Source: Vibrio agarilyticus (GTDB lineage: Bacteria > Pseudomonadota > Gammaproteobacteria > Enterobacterales > Vibrionaceae). From it: a stretch of 32,127 bases of DNA. This document shows positions 1 to 8,701 of the stretch, in pieces. The position numbers were made by a program, and so were the translations under genes. The first letter of the stretch is position 1; each line of letters begins with the position of its first letter. The notes below the pieces were generated by a model. The model was given only the letters and a program-made list of their open reading frames with translations, made no database searches and was not told where the DNA came from. The stretch spans positions 1 through 32,127 of the forward strand of contig NZ_JABAIK010000030.1 in NCBI RefSeq assembly GCF_012641465.1. The letters are read 5' to 3'.

Positions 1-72
1 TGCGTTGTTTGCCTTGCTCTCAGCTCAGTGAGCCGGCTCTGAATCCAGCATCTTGAAGTCACTTGGGTATAA
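1..72. repeat. ERIC-like element, right part only
   Basis: The last 25 bases carry the terminal motif CATCTTGAAGTCACTTGG followed by GTATA, as in the other ERIC-like ends in this window. The inner part (GCGTTGTTTGCC) matches the region just inside the right end of the fuller copies. The left part lies outside the window or is degraded. The terminal GGGTATAAT puts a TATAAT hexamer about 20 bp upstream of the first gene. Confidence 0.55.
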
Positions 73-90
73 TATATTTGAGAAGTAGTG

Positions 91-1473
91 ATGAATAATT
101 TGACTTTGCTGTTGTGTGGCTTACTTGCAACTCATGGCGCATTCGCCTTTGAAGCCACCTCAGGTGGCAAAACCACTGTAAGTAAACAAGGCGCTAATGC
201 GTTTTCAATGCCTGCCGCCAACTTACCCATGCTACAAAAGTTGGACTTTAGCGTTGGTAACAGTTTTTTCCGCAATCCTTGGGTTGAAGCGCCAGCATCA
301 ACCGATGCGCGAGATGGTCTCGGGCCATTATTTAATACCAACGGCTGCCAGAATTGTCATATCAAAGATGGCCGAGGACACCCGCCTGATCCGAAAGAGA
401 AGCATGCGGTATCCATGTTGGTTCGTTTGAGTGTTGAGCCATTGACCGAGCAAGAAAAGCAGTACGTGCTCCATTATGGCAATATCCCTGAGCCCAATTA
501 TGGCGATCAGTTGCAAGACTTTGCACTGCCTGGGCAAAAGCCGGAAGGGGTTATCGACATCCACTACCAAATCGTCCCCATTACGTTTGCCGATGGCACT
601 GTGATTGAACTGCGAAAACCCAACGTCTCTATTTCACAGCTGGCGTACGGGCCTTTGAGTGACAGAGTACAGCTATCAGCGCGTATTGCTCCACAGATGA
701 TTGGGTTGGGTTTGTTAGAAAGCATAAGTGATGAAACGCTGTTGAGCTTTGCCGATCCGAACGACGACGACAAAGACGGCATTTCCGGCCGAGTCAATCG
801 TGTCTGGGATGTTCAGTCACAAACTAAGATGATTGGGCGATTTGGTTGGAAAGCCGGTCAACCGAGTTTAATGCAGCAGAATGCGGCGGCATTTAATGGC
901 GATATTGGTTTAACCAGTGCACTTTTTCCCAAAGAAAACTGCACTGACGCACAAGAGATATGCCGCAAATTGCCCTCTGGTGGCACACCTGAAGTGAGCG
1001 ACGAGATCTTGAAGTTTGTCGAATTTTATACTCAGCATTTGGCGGTGCCCAAAAGACGAAATATCGATGATCCCTTGGTCAAACAAGGTCAGGTTTTGTT
1101 CGAAAAAACCGGATGTGAAAGTTGTCACCGAGTGGCAATGACAACCGAAAAGCGTGCTAATTTGCCTGCGTTGTCTGAGCAAGTCATTCATCCCTACAGT
1201 GATTTACTGCTGCATGATATGGGGGAAGGGCTGGCCGATCATCGAGGCGAGTTTGTGGCCAATGGTCGTGAATGGCGCACCGCGCCTCTATGGGGTCTAG
1301 GTTACACACAAGAAGTCAACGGCCATACGTTTTTGCTTCATGATGGCCGAGCAAGGAACGTTTTAGAAGCCGTCCTGTGGCATGGTGGAGAAGCAGAGGC
1401 TGCAAAACAGCGCGTGTTGCAGTTTAACGCAGCAGAGCGAGCGGCGTTGGTCGCTTTCTTGAATTCACTTTAG
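91..1473 (+). CDS. Di-haem oxidoreductase-like c-type cytochrome (DUF1111/DHOR family)
   Basis: Predicted exported protein of 460 aa with an N-terminal signal peptide (MNNLTLLLCGLLATHGAFAF). It has two CXXCH haem c motifs: GCQNCH with Cys86/Cys89/His90, and GCESCH with Cys342/Cys345/His346. The spacing and overall length fit the DUF1111 di-haem family (thiol oxidoreductase-like, distantly related to MauG and CcpA peroxidases). In Vibrio and relatives these genes sit between imelysin-family genes in iron-linked operons; here an imelysin gene and a DUF1513 gene follow on the same strand, which supports a periplasmic redox role in iron handling (inference). A GTG three bases upstream is possible, but AGAAG at 81-85 is better spaced for ATG at 91. 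The gene probably belongs to an operon starting left of the window. Confidence 0.85.
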   Translation: MNNLTLLLCGLLATHGAFAFEATSGGKTTVSKQGANAFSMPAANLPMLQKLDFSVGNSFFRNPWVEAPASTDARDGLGPLFNTNGCQNCHIKDGRGHPPDPKEKHAVSMLVRLSVEPLTEQEKQYVLHYGNIPEPNYGDQLQDFALPGQKPEGVIDIHYQIVPITFADGTVIELRKPNVSISQLAYGPLSDRVQLSARIAPQMIGLGLLESISDETLLSFADPNDDDKDGISGRVNRVWDVQSQTKMIGRFGWKAGQPSLMQQNAAAFNGDIGLTSALFPKENCTDAQEICRKLPSGGTPEVSDEILKFVEFYTQHLAVPKRRNIDDPLVKQGQVLFEKTGCESCHRVAMTTEKRANLPALSEQVIHPYSDLLLHDMGEGLADHRGEFVANGREWRTAPLWGLGYTQEVNGHTFLLHDGRARNVLEAVLWHGGEAEAAKQRVLQFNAAERAALVAFLNSL

Positions 1474-1488
1474 TGCCTCTTGTTTTCA

Positions 1489-1580
1489 ATAGACTCGTCC
1501 CACGCGAAATGACTTAGGGATATGCTCGACGGCGTTATTCGTTTGCCGCCGACCAATATCTTCAGGTGGTTTGGGTATAA
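1489..1580. repeat. Degenerate ERIC-like element
   Basis: The right half (GTTTGCCGCCGACCAATATC then TTCAGGTGGTTTGGGTATAA) closely follows the right half of the copy at 22815-22951. The left half is diverged, with ACTCGTCCCACG standing for ACCCGTCCCACTTG. It separates the di-haem gene from the imelysin gene, so the operon is transcribed through it or restarted after it. Confidence 0.5.
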
Positions 1581-1612
1581 CAATTCGTTTTTTATTTTTA
1601 TAGGTGAGCAGC

Positions 1613-2686
1613 ATGGCAAGCTTTCCATCTCTTAACCAAACAGCCACAGCGAGATTGGTCATAATCTGGTTCATCGCATACTTTGGCAGTTTTGCTGTTG
1701 CGCAAGCAGATGGGGCGTCGCAAGGTGCCCCAACACATCACTTTTTCCTCACACAGAGCAAATCCTTTTTTGACGTCACTCAAAAATTAACAACCGAGCT
1801 TCAGCGCGAATGTGCCGTTGAAAAACGCGTTAATCCATTATCAGAGAGCGAAAAATCCAGCGCGGCATACGCGATTAGGCGCCAAGTGAATACAGTGATG
1901 CTCGGCTGGATGCCATTGCAAGGCATTGTTTCTGGGCCAGCCGCGGCGAGCGATCGTTATTGGCAAGTGCAGTTCTGGCCGGATAAGAAAAACACCACTG
2001 GCAGACAGCTCACGGTGCTACTTAAACAAAATCGTGCATGGCAACTGGAGTGGCTGGTCGAACAGAGCGTCGCAGCGCAAGGGCTAGGGGCGTTGGAATG
2101 GCTGTGGTTCGATGAGCAGGCAAAAACGTGGTCATTTGAGCAACGATGTCAGGCGAGTCAGGTGATTGCTGCAAACTTGAGTCAAAATGCAAAGTCCATT
2201 TATATGGCGTGGCAAGAGAACCCTTGGCGAGAACTTAACAATGCTCAATGGAAAGCCGAAGCGCTGTCGCTGATGGTTGATCAACTTGATCTTGTGATGA
2301 AGAAGATGGCATTACCCTTGGGTAAAAATGGCAAAACCAAACCTTTCTTTTCCGAAGCGTGGCGCTCGCAAACCTCTTTAGTACTGCTTAAAACCAATTT
2401 AACCCAACTTGAAGCGCAATTTTGGATTCCTAAGTCGGGCGTGCGAGCATTGCTGCAAGCGCAAAAGCAAGACGTACTCGCCGAGCGCATCGCAAAGCAA
2501 TTCAAGCAGATATTGGCTGACTGGCCAACGAAGCGGAGTTTAGTCAACGCATTGAATAGCCAAGAAGGGCATCGCGCAATGATTCAGCGTTATAACCAGG
2601 TTGAGCATTTACATTATCTGTTAAGTGAACCGGCTGCCAATGCACTTGGCGTATTGGTTGGCTTTAACGCCACCGACGGAGATTGA
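1613..2686 (+). CDS. Imelysin-family (peptidase M75-like) periplasmic protein
   Basis: Protein of 357 aa with an N-terminal hydrophobic export signal (about residues 13-31, ending AVAQA) and a helical imelysin-like body. Imelysin/EfeO-type proteins are periplasmic, linked to iron, and named for a GxHxxE motif. Here the matching segment reads GLGALEWLWF, so the His appears to be Gly. This is typical of a divergent, probably non-metallopeptidase subgroup. ATG at 1613 is preferred over GTG at 1604 because AGGTGAG (1602-1608) lies four bases before it. The stop overlaps the earliest possible start of the DUF1513 gene, so the two are translationally close and surely co-transcribed. The original substrate is unknown. 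Confidence 0.75.
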   Translation: MASFPSLNQTATARLVIIWFIAYFGSFAVAQADGASQGAPTHHFFLTQSKSFFDVTQKLTTELQRECAVEKRVNPLSESEKSSAAYAIRRQVNTVMLGWMPLQGIVSGPAAASDRYWQVQFWPDKKNTTGRQLTVLLKQNRAWQLEWLVEQSVAAQGLGALEWLWFDEQAKTWSFEQRCQASQVIAANLSQNAKSIYMAWQENPWRELNNAQWKAEALSLMVDQLDLVMKKMALPLGKNGKTKPFFSEAWRSQTSLVLLKTNLTQLEAQFWIPKSGVRALLQAQKQDVLAERIAKQFKQILADWPTKRSLVNALNSQEGHRAMIQRYNQVEHLHYLLSEPAANALGVLVGFNATDGD

Positions 2687-2688
2687 CG

Positions 2689-3870
2689 GTGACAAAAGAC
2701 GGAAAGGGTCGAAATACGCCTACGGCGCCGCTAGGTTGGTGCGGTTCACGGCGGCAATTCATTCAGCTCTCTGCTGGCATGGCGTTGGGAATGTTACCTT
2801 TTAGGGTCAGTGGCTCAACCACTGACCAAAATAGGTTTGGTGATCATCAAACCTCAAGTGGCCAGCAATCTTACAGCGCGAATTCGGTCAATAAAGCCTC
2901 TTTAATCGGTTGTGTCAGTCGAGCAACCCAGGGTTACAGCGCAATTGGCTGCGATGCTGCATTTCACCCCGTCTTTGAGGTGCCTTTGGCTAAAAGAGGC
3001 CATGGCATTGCGTCGTCTATTCAAGGTCACGTGGCCATTTTTGCTCGTCGGCCGGGGGATTATATACAGATTTTTTCCGCTTTGGATGGCCGCGCTATCA
3101 CCATGCTGACGCCGTCTGTTGATCAGACATTTTATGGTCACGGAGATTATTCCAAAGATGGACGCTATCTCTATGTTTCAGGCGGAACGCTCGCCACTAG
3201 TGAAGGGGTGATTAGCGTTTATGATGCGACAAATGATTACCGTAAAGTTGCGCAATGGCGTGGCATAGGAATTGGGCCTCACGATCTCAAAGTGCTGCCA
3301 AATGGGGAGATTGTCGTTGCAGTTGGCGGGGAGCATACCATCGGTAGGCAAGTGGTCAATCGAGACAGCATGCGACCCAACTTGAGCTATCTGTCTGCCT
3401 TTGGCGAGGTATTGGAGCAGGTTGAATTGCCAAACCCGTTATTGAGTATTCGCCACCTTGCCTTTGATGAAAATAATCGTGTTTATGCCGCGCTACAAAA
3501 CCGAGCTGATGAAATAACGGACGCGCCGCTGGCATTTGCTCATCGACGGAGCGAAACACCAAGGTGGCTTGCCGCCTCAGCGCCTCATTGGCTGAGGTTC
3601 GATAACTATATTGGAAGTATTGCCGTGTCGCAGGGGCGAGTGGTACTCACATCACCAAGAGGAAATTGCGTTGGTATATGGCGCGCGCAAGATTTGAAGA
3701 TGGAGCATATCATCACCCTTCGTGACGCTTCTGGAGTCGCCTTTTTACCTCATCAGATGTTGGTGAGCTCAGGAAGCGGAAAAGCCCTCAATACCAATCC
3801 TTTGACAATGCAGAAGACGACGCATAACACAGGCCTATATTGGGATAATCACTTGGCTAGCATCATTTAG
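2689..3870 (+). CDS. DUF1513 family protein, Tat-exported
   Basis: Protein of about 393 aa. A twin-arginine signal is visible (SRRQFIQLSAGMALGMLPF, about residues 20-38), so it is predicted to be exported folded to the periplasm. The rest has repeating short beta-strand-like segments (SKDGRYLYVSGG, IGPHDLKVLPNGEIVVAVGG) that suggest a beta-propeller, as in DUF1513. It is the last gene of the di-haem/imelysin group; function is unknown but genomic association points to periplasmic iron handling. A TTG at 2683 overlaps the imelysin stop, but GGAGA at 2678-2682 directly abuts it, whereas GTG at 2689 has a six-base gap, so 2689 is chosen. No clear terminator follows; a 14-bp palindrome (TGATAACCTTATCA, 3916-3929) lies between this gene and the convergent HAD gene. 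Confidence 0.8.
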   Translation: MTKDGKGRNTPTAPLGWCGSRRQFIQLSAGMALGMLPFRVSGSTTDQNRFGDHQTSSGQQSYSANSVNKASLIGCVSRATQGYSAIGCDAAFHPVFEVPLAKRGHGIASSIQGHVAIFARRPGDYIQIFSALDGRAITMLTPSVDQTFYGHGDYSKDGRYLYVSGGTLATSEGVISVYDATNDYRKVAQWRGIGIGPHDLKVLPNGEIVVAVGGEHTIGRQVVNRDSMRPNLSYLSAFGEVLEQVELPNPLLSIRHLAFDENNRVYAALQNRADEITDAPLAFAHRRSETPRWLAASAPHWLRFDNYIGSIAVSQGRVVLTSPRGNCVGIWRAQDLKMEHIITLRDASGVAFLPHQMLVSSGSGKALNTNPLTMQKTTHNTGLYWDNHLASII

Positions 3871-3932
3871 CTACCATCGCAGAGCTACCTTGCATCACTG
3901 AGGCGTATTAGATCATGATAACCTTATCAAAG

Positions 3933-4610
3933 TTAGCATTGTTCTTTGGTGATAATGAATTGCACAATGTCACCCATATTATCAGCGGTGATATCTGGCA
4001 ATAAATAGTGTGGGTTATATGTGGACCCAGCTCTACGTATATAGGCCGCTTTTAAACCCGCGCTTAGGGCACCGTGCGTGTCCCAATCATGAGTGGCAAC
4101 AAGTCGGGCTTGTGATGGTTTAATGCAGAGCTGTTGCAATGCAAATTGATAAGCCTCTTTTGCGGGCTTAAAGGTGCTGGCTTGCTCGACGGAAATGATG
4201 TCATCAAAATAGTCGTTTAACCCAGCGAAAGTTAACTGCGATTGCAGCAGGGCGGATGAAGAATTCGAAAATGCTACTAGTTTGAAATCGGCATCTTTAA
4301 GCATGGTCATGGCGGGTTTGATATCGTGATAGGCGGGCAAGCGCGAAAACGTGCTTAAAATATCTTCATAATGTTCATCTGGCATTATTCTATCGAGACG
4401 TCCCGCAAGCGCTTGTAACGCTGACAATGCTAACGTTTTGAAGTTACTGGTTGTATTTGTCACTAAGCAGACAGTCGATGAGTGCAATAGCATTGCGAAC
4501 CAGGTGCTCATATAGGCTTCATTACCAAAGTGAGTGTGAAATTTAGGTTTGAGAATGCTCAAATCGAGCACGGTTTCATTAATGTCAAATAAGATGGTTT
4601 GTGTTGGCAT
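3933..4610 (-). CDS. HAD-superfamily hydrolase, haloacid dehalogenase type II-like
   Basis: Protein of 225 aa with the HAD motifs in order: motif I FDINETVLD (nucleophile Asp9; Asn11 where phosphatases usually have Asp, a pattern seen in haloacid dehalogenase-type members), motif II SNSSS near residue 116, motif III Lys in FKPAKEAY, and motif IV THDWDTHGALSAG. Cytosolic; the substrate could be a 2-haloacid or a small phosphate ester and cannot be told from the sequence. It is convergent with the DUF1513 gene. A GGAA sequence eight bases upstream supports ATG at 4610. An ERIC-like element lies immediately upstream (4627-4777), so the promoter is within or beyond that repeat. Confidence 0.8.
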   Translation of the reverse strand: MPTQTILFDINETVLDLSILKPKFHTHFGNEAYMSTWFAMLLHSSTVCLVTNTTSNFKTLALSALQALAGRLDRIMPDEHYEDILSTFSRLPAYHDIKPAMTMLKDADFKLVAFSNSSSALLQSQLTFAGLNDYFDDIISVEQASTFKPAKEAYQFALQQLCIKPSQARLVATHDWDTHGALSAGLKAAYIRRAGSTYNPHYLLPDITADNMGDIVQFIITKEQC

Positions 4611-4626
4611 GTTGGTATTCCGTGTT

Positions 4627-4777
4627 TATACCCGTCCTACTTGAAGTTGCAGCGCTTTTCGTTAAAAAGTAAGGCACGGGCGCTCACAAACCGCACCACA
4701 TAGTCCACCAGTGTTCACGATATGCTTAGAGGCTTTTTCGTGGTTCGCCTATCTGCAAATTCACGCTGTCTGGGTGT
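4627..4777. repeat. ERIC-like element, full length with degenerate right end
   Basis: The left end TATACCCGTCCTACTTGAAG and inner segments (GCTCACAAACC, ACATAG, GCTTAGAGGCTTT, GTTCGCCTATCTGCA) match the other full copies. The right end, expected to be CTTCAAGTGGTTTGGGTATA, has decayed to TTCACGCTGTCTGGGTGT. It lies between the HAD and AraC genes. Confidence 0.7.
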
Positions 4778-4883
4778 GAATTATTTTGATTCAGTGTGAT
4801 GTTTTCTTGCCTGATTTACCAATTTTGTTTCGGTCATTTTCACAGGATTTGTGCGTGATTCTACTGGGACGTTGTTTAACGGT

Positions 4884-5762
4884 TCAACCTCTTTGAAACT
4901 GCCTTGGCGTAACGCCGACCCGCTTACGAAATTGGGTTGAGAAGTGTTGCTGTGATGAAAATCCACACATATCCGCAATCGTGATAAGCGATAGCTTATT
5001 TTGGTGTAATAGCTCTTTTGCAAGTGCTATTCGAGCGTCAAGAACATATTGGTAAGCACTGCAGCCAAAGCTCGTTTTGAACATTCGAGCAAAATGAAAC
5101 TCACTCAATTGAACGATGGCGGCCAAATTGGATAGGCTGATTGGTTGACTCAAATTGGCCGCAATGAACTCGATAACTCGGCGACGATGGGTGGGCGAAA
5201 GGCCTCCAGTGGTAAGCACGTTTTTTCTCGCGTTGGTGTGACAATGATGCTTGAGAAGGTGCAATAACAGAAGCTGTTGCGCGTGAGCCACCATGAGCGT
5301 ATCGGTTGCGCAAAGCCAATCCATGGGAAGAATCGTCGAGCGCACCAGTTGCTGGATAAAGGGATCGGCGACAAAGGTTTGCTCGATAAGCTCGATGTTA
5401 CGGCCGTCTTTGTCAAATACTTGCTCAGAGAAGGTATCAAGATGCGCTTGGGTGAAATAGCAGTGTAAAAACTGGAATTGATCGTTGAATGTCCAGTGCG
5501 ATTGATGACCTTGAGGCATAATACACAGTTTATCGCTGCCCCCGTGAAGATGGCCAGATCGCAAAACACGCCGAGTTTGGTGGCCGCCATTGAGATAAAA
5601 GCTAAGTGTATGATGGCTCGGCTTATCGTATTTTGCCTGCCCATGACAATTGCTCCACATCGCAGTCCCAAGCCCATTGTCCAGCCAAAGATCGCGATGC
5701 AAAGTTGCTGTATTATTTGACAGCACTGAATACACACTGGTGGATTGTGATACATTTTTCAT
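4884..5762 (-). CDS. AraC-family transcriptional regulator
   Basis: Protein of about 292 aa: an N-terminal cupin-like sensing region (about residues 30-120, with GHQSHW and FLHCYFTQAH) and a C-terminal AraC/XylS domain (about the last 100 residues) with two helix-turn-helix units, the first around SLSNLAAIVQLSEFHFARMF and the second around ITIADMCGFSSQQHFSTQFR, followed by the family signature GVTPRQF. The frame opens further upstream (to 5819), but AAGGA nine bases before ATG at 5762 supports that start; ATG at 5771 is a second choice. It is divergent from the EamA/DMT transporter gene at 6006. AraC regulators next to DMT exporters commonly control them, so the transporter is the likely target (inference). 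Confidence 0.85.
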   Translation of the reverse strand: MKNVSQSTSVYSVLSNNTATLHRDLWLDNGLGTAMWSNCHGQAKYDKPSHHTLSFYLNGGHQTRRVLRSGHLHGGSDKLCIMPQGHQSHWTFNDQFQFLHCYFTQAHLDTFSEQVFDKDGRNIELIEQTFVADPFIQQLVRSTILPMDWLCATDTLMVAHAQQLLLLHLLKHHCHTNARKNVLTTGGLSPTHRRRVIEFIAANLSQPISLSNLAAIVQLSEFHFARMFKTSFGCSAYQYVLDARIALAKELLHQNKLSLITIADMCGFSSQQHFSTQFRKRVGVTPRQFQRG

Positions 5763-5830
5763 CGGTGCCATTCCTTGTCCGCCGAGTCCAACACTGTGTG
5801 GGTTTATCGTCATTACCACACTTCAAAATC

Positions 5831-5851
5831 CTAACATAATTGGTTGGTTAG
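5831..5851. promoter_or_regulatory. Inverted repeat in the araC/DMT divergent region
   Basis: CTAAC and GTTAG arms separated by 11 bases lie in the intergenic region between the divergent AraC gene and DMT transporter gene. It could be a regulator site, but the arms are short. Confidence 0.2.
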
Positions 5852-5926
5852 CCTTAAGCCTAGCAAACGATTTATGCGCAAGAATCAATAAAAACCGCAC
5901 GATTGTGAACGTAACCTTTTCTTTTT

Positions 5927-5953
5927 GCAGGCATCTTGAAGTCACTTGGGTAT
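5927..5953. repeat. ERIC-like terminal fragment
   Basis: The sequence GCATCTTGAAGTCACTTGGG then TAT repeats the terminus at positions 48-70 almost exactly. No partner end is visible, so only one terminus remains. It lies about 55 bp upstream of the DMT transporter gene. Confidence 0.5.
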
Positions 5954-6005
5954 GTACCTAGGGTCTGTTGACCTTTCGAGGCAAAACTAGAAAAAGGGAG
6001 TCGCG

Positions 6006-6926
6006 ATGAATAGCGTTTTGTATGGGGTTACGGTGTTGATCTGGGGATCAACGTGGCTGGCGATCTACTTCCAACTTGATCAAGCGCCGATTTTAATTTC
6101 AGTCGCTTGGCGTTTTGCGTTGGCCTCTGCGGTGCTGTTTGGTTTCTTGTGGGCTAAGCGAACAGTTCTGAAAATCAGTTTCAGTAACCATCAAGTCTCG
6201 TTGCTGCTTGGAATGTGTCTTTTTTCTAATAATTTTCTCTGTTTCTACCACGCGACACAGTATTTCCCGAGTGGCCTTAATGCTGTGGTCTTTTCACTGG
6301 CGCCAATCTTCAATGCGGTGAATGGTTGGCTGTTCTATCGTCAAGGTGTGAGTCGCCGTTTTTGGCAAGGTGCGCTATTGGGATTTGGTGGCGTTCTACT
6401 TCTGTTTGCATCCCAGTGGATGGGAATGGCCATGGACACGAATGTGCTAAAAGGGCTGCTTTTAAGTCTATTGGGCACATATTTATTTTCACTTGGCAAT
6501 ATGGTTTCAGCGTATGGACAAAAACAGAAGATGCCTCTTTTACCCACCACAGCATGGGCAATGGGGTATGGCGCGCTGTTTTTATTTGGCTTAGCTCTAC
6601 TGCTGAATATCCCAATGACATTACCGGCAAATCCACAATACCTTGTGGCACTTGGATATCTTGCCGTGGTTGGTTCGGTGGTGGGATTTAATACGTATCT
6701 GGCTTTGGTCGGACGTATTGGCGCGCCAAACGCAGCGTATTGTACCGTGCTTTTTCCCATTGTTGCGCTCACGCTGTCAACTTGGTTTGAAAACTATCAA
6801 TGGCACTGGCTCTCGGCCGTCGGTGTTGGGCTTGTGATGGTAGGTAATTTACGGGTGTTCGGGTGGCCTAAATGGTTTTCAACACGGAAACATCAAGGTG
6901 GACTGGGCCACATTCGCAACGAATAA
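6006..6926 (+). CDS. EamA/DMT-family transporter
   Basis: Integral membrane protein of 306 aa with about ten hydrophobic helices arranged as two EamA repeats. Typical family features are the N-terminal WGSTWLAI segment, the FSLAPIFNAVNGWLFYRQ segment near the end of the first repeat, and YLAVVGSVVGFNTYLALVGR in the second. Family members export amino acids, nucleosides, drugs or other metabolites; the substrate is not evident. GGGAG five bases before ATG supports the start. The divergent AraC regulator at 5762 is the likely regulator. The formate dehydrogenase operon begins 87 bp downstream with its own operator-like dyad, so the two are probably separate units. Confidence 0.85.
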   Translation: MNSVLYGVTVLIWGSTWLAIYFQLDQAPILISVAWRFALASAVLFGFLWAKRTVLKISFSNHQVSLLLGMCLFSNNFLCFYHATQYFPSGLNAVVFSLAPIFNAVNGWLFYRQGVSRRFWQGALLGFGGVLLLFASQWMGMAMDTNVLKGLLLSLLGTYLFSLGNMVSAYGQKQKMPLLPTTAWAMGYGALFLFGLALLLNIPMTLPANPQYLVALGYLAVVGSVVGFNTYLALVGRIGAPNAAYCTVLFPIVALTLSTWFENYQWHWLSAVGVGLVMVGNLRVFGWPKWFSTRKHQGGLGHIRNE

Positions 6927-6970
6927 TCACTTTTATAGAACGTCTCCTGTCGTCATTGCTGTTCTGTTCT

Positions 6971-6989
6971 ATTGTTATTTGATAACAAT
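6971..6989. promoter_or_regulatory. 19-bp dyad (operator candidate) before the formate dehydrogenase operon
   Basis: Perfect inverted repeat: ATTGTTAT, spacer TTG, ATAACAAT. It lies 25-43 bp upstream of the ATG at 7014. Arm length and position fit a dimeric HTH repressor or activator site. It shares the ATAACAAT half with lac-type operators, but no LacI-family gene is in this window. Confidence 0.55.
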
Positions 6990-7013
6990 ATGAATAGCGA
7001 AATGGAAGGGGCG

Positions 7014-8699
7014 ATGACACAACAATCTTCTGGCGTTTGGAAGCAAGGACAACGGGGTGGGCGCTCGACGCCCAAAGGTCGTCAACTTGATGAGCATGTC
7101 ATGGCAGCGTTACAAACGCTGCTGGCGGATATGCCCAAGCGGCGCGATCTATTGATTGAATATCTGCATCGAATTCAAGACAAACACGGTCATATCAGCG
7201 CCGCCTATGTGCGAGCGTTAGCCCAGTATCTTGTGATCCCCGAGGTTGAAGTGTTTGAAGTGGCTTCCTTCTACGCCCATTTTGATGTGGTAAAAGAGTC
7301 GCAAACGCCGCCACCAGAGGTCACCATTCGTGTCTGCAACAGTTTAAGTTGCCAATTGGCAGGCGCAGATAGCGTTGCTAAAGCGCTGTCAGATCATTTC
7401 CCGCCTCACGCGGTAAGAGTAAAGCGCGCCCCTTGTATGGGGCGATGTTTTGCCGCGCCAACCGTAGCTGTGGGTAAACATTATATTGATAATGCCGATG
7501 TCAACACGGTGGACAGTGCGATTCAGCAGCGCGATTTTGAGCCTCATTTACCCAATTATCAAACCTTTGAACAGTACACTGCAGGTGGGGGATACCAAAT
7601 ATACCGCAATTTGCTCAGCGGCAAGATCACGATAGAAACCTTACAAGCGGAAGTTGAGCAAGCGGACATTCGTGGCATGGGCGGCGCAGGGTTTCCATCG
7701 TTTAAGAAATGGCAATTTGTTCAAGCCGAACCTGCGCCTCGTTTTATGGCGGTGAATGGCGACGAGGGAGAGCCGGGCACGTTTAAAGACCGATTCTATT
7801 TGGAAACAGAGCCGCATTTAGTGCTTGAAGGGATGCTCATTGCTGCATTCGCCGTTGAGGCTCAGCGTATTTATTTTTATCTGCGTGATGAGTACCCCGC
7901 CGCGCACGAAATTTTGCGCATCGAGCTGGAGAAGCTAATTGCTGACGGCATGGTAGCGCCCGACTACATCGAGCTGCGCCGAGGAGCCGGGGCTTATATC
8001 TGCGGTGAGGAGAGTGCGATGCTCGAATCTATTGAAGGTAAGCGAGGATTGCCGCGTCATCGCCCACCTTTTGTCGCGCAAAAAGGGATATTTAACCGAC
8101 CGACGCTAGTGCACAACATTGAAACTCTTTACTGGGTTGCTCGAACCAGTCGCGAAGGGCCAGAAGTGCGCACGCGCGTCACCAAGCATGGTCGACGAGG
8201 CTTGCGGGGTTACTCTATCTCCGGACGGGTTAAAAACCCCGGGATGTACCAATTGCCCGAAGGCACTACGGTACTTGAGCTGATTGACGCGGCTGGGGGA
8301 ATGCTCGACGGTCATACTTTTTCTGCCTACCAGCCGGGAGGTCCATCGTCCGGTTTATTACCGGCATCGATTGATGATGTGCCACTGGATTTTGATACCT
8401 TGCAGCCGTTTGGCACCTTTATTGGTTCTGCCGCCGTGGTTATTTTGTCACAGCATGACAGTGTGCGTGACGCCGCAGTGAATATGCTTGAATTTTTTGC
8501 CGATGAGTCGTGCGGACAATGCACGCCATGCCGCGTCGGGTGCGAAAAAGCATTGCAATTGATGCAACAGCCCAAATGGGACAAAGCACTGCTCAATGAG
8601 TTGGGAGAGGTGATGCGCGATGCATCGATTTGCGGTTTAGGCCAAGCTGCGCCTAACCCCTTTCAGTTGGTGATTAAATATTTTGATGATGAGGTGTAA
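7014..8699 (+). CDS. NAD-dependent formate dehydrogenase, NuoE/NuoF-type fused diaphorase subunit
   Basis: Protein of about 561 aa corresponding to a fusion of FdsG (NuoE-like) and FdsB (NuoF-like). The N-terminal third carries the thioredoxin-like [2Fe-2S] ligands (CNSLSCQ and CMGRCF). The NuoF part has the FMN/NADH-site glycine-rich segment (RGMGGAGFPSFKKW), NGDEGEPGTFKDR, GAGAYICGEESAMLESIEG, and a C-terminal [4Fe-4S] site (CGQCTPCRVGCEKA ... SICGLG). It passes electrons from formate to NAD+ through FMN. A TTG at 6972 opens the frame earlier, but GGAAGGGG (7004-7011) places the start at ATG 7014. The catalytic subunit gene starts two bases after the stop, so the two form a tight operon. 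Cytosolic complex. Confidence 0.9.
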   Translation: MTQQSSGVWKQGQRGGRSTPKGRQLDEHVMAALQTLLADMPKRRDLLIEYLHRIQDKHGHISAAYVRALAQYLVIPEVEVFEVASFYAHFDVVKESQTPPPEVTIRVCNSLSCQLAGADSVAKALSDHFPPHAVRVKRAPCMGRCFAAPTVAVGKHYIDNADVNTVDSAIQQRDFEPHLPNYQTFEQYTAGGGYQIYRNLLSGKITIETLQAEVEQADIRGMGGAGFPSFKKWQFVQAEPAPRFMAVNGDEGEPGTFKDRFYLETEPHLVLEGMLIAAFAVEAQRIYFYLRDEYPAAHEILRIELEKLIADGMVAPDYIELRRGAGAYICGEESAMLESIEGKRGLPRHRPPFVAQKGIFNRPTLVHNIETLYWVARTSREGPEVRTRVTKHGRRGLRGYSISGRVKNPGMYQLPEGTTVLELIDAAGGMLDGHTFSAYQPGGPSSGLLPASIDDVPLDFDTLQPFGTFIGSAAVVILSQHDSVRDAAVNMLEFFADESCGQCTPCRVGCEKALQLMQQPKWDKALLNELGEVMRDASICGLGQAAPNPFQLVIKYFDDEV

Positions 8700-8701
8700 T
8701 C

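Noticed and set aside
3916-3929. TGATAACCTTATCA palindrome as a terminator
   Set aside because: Stem of six base pairs with a two-base loop and no T-run; not a plausible terminator.
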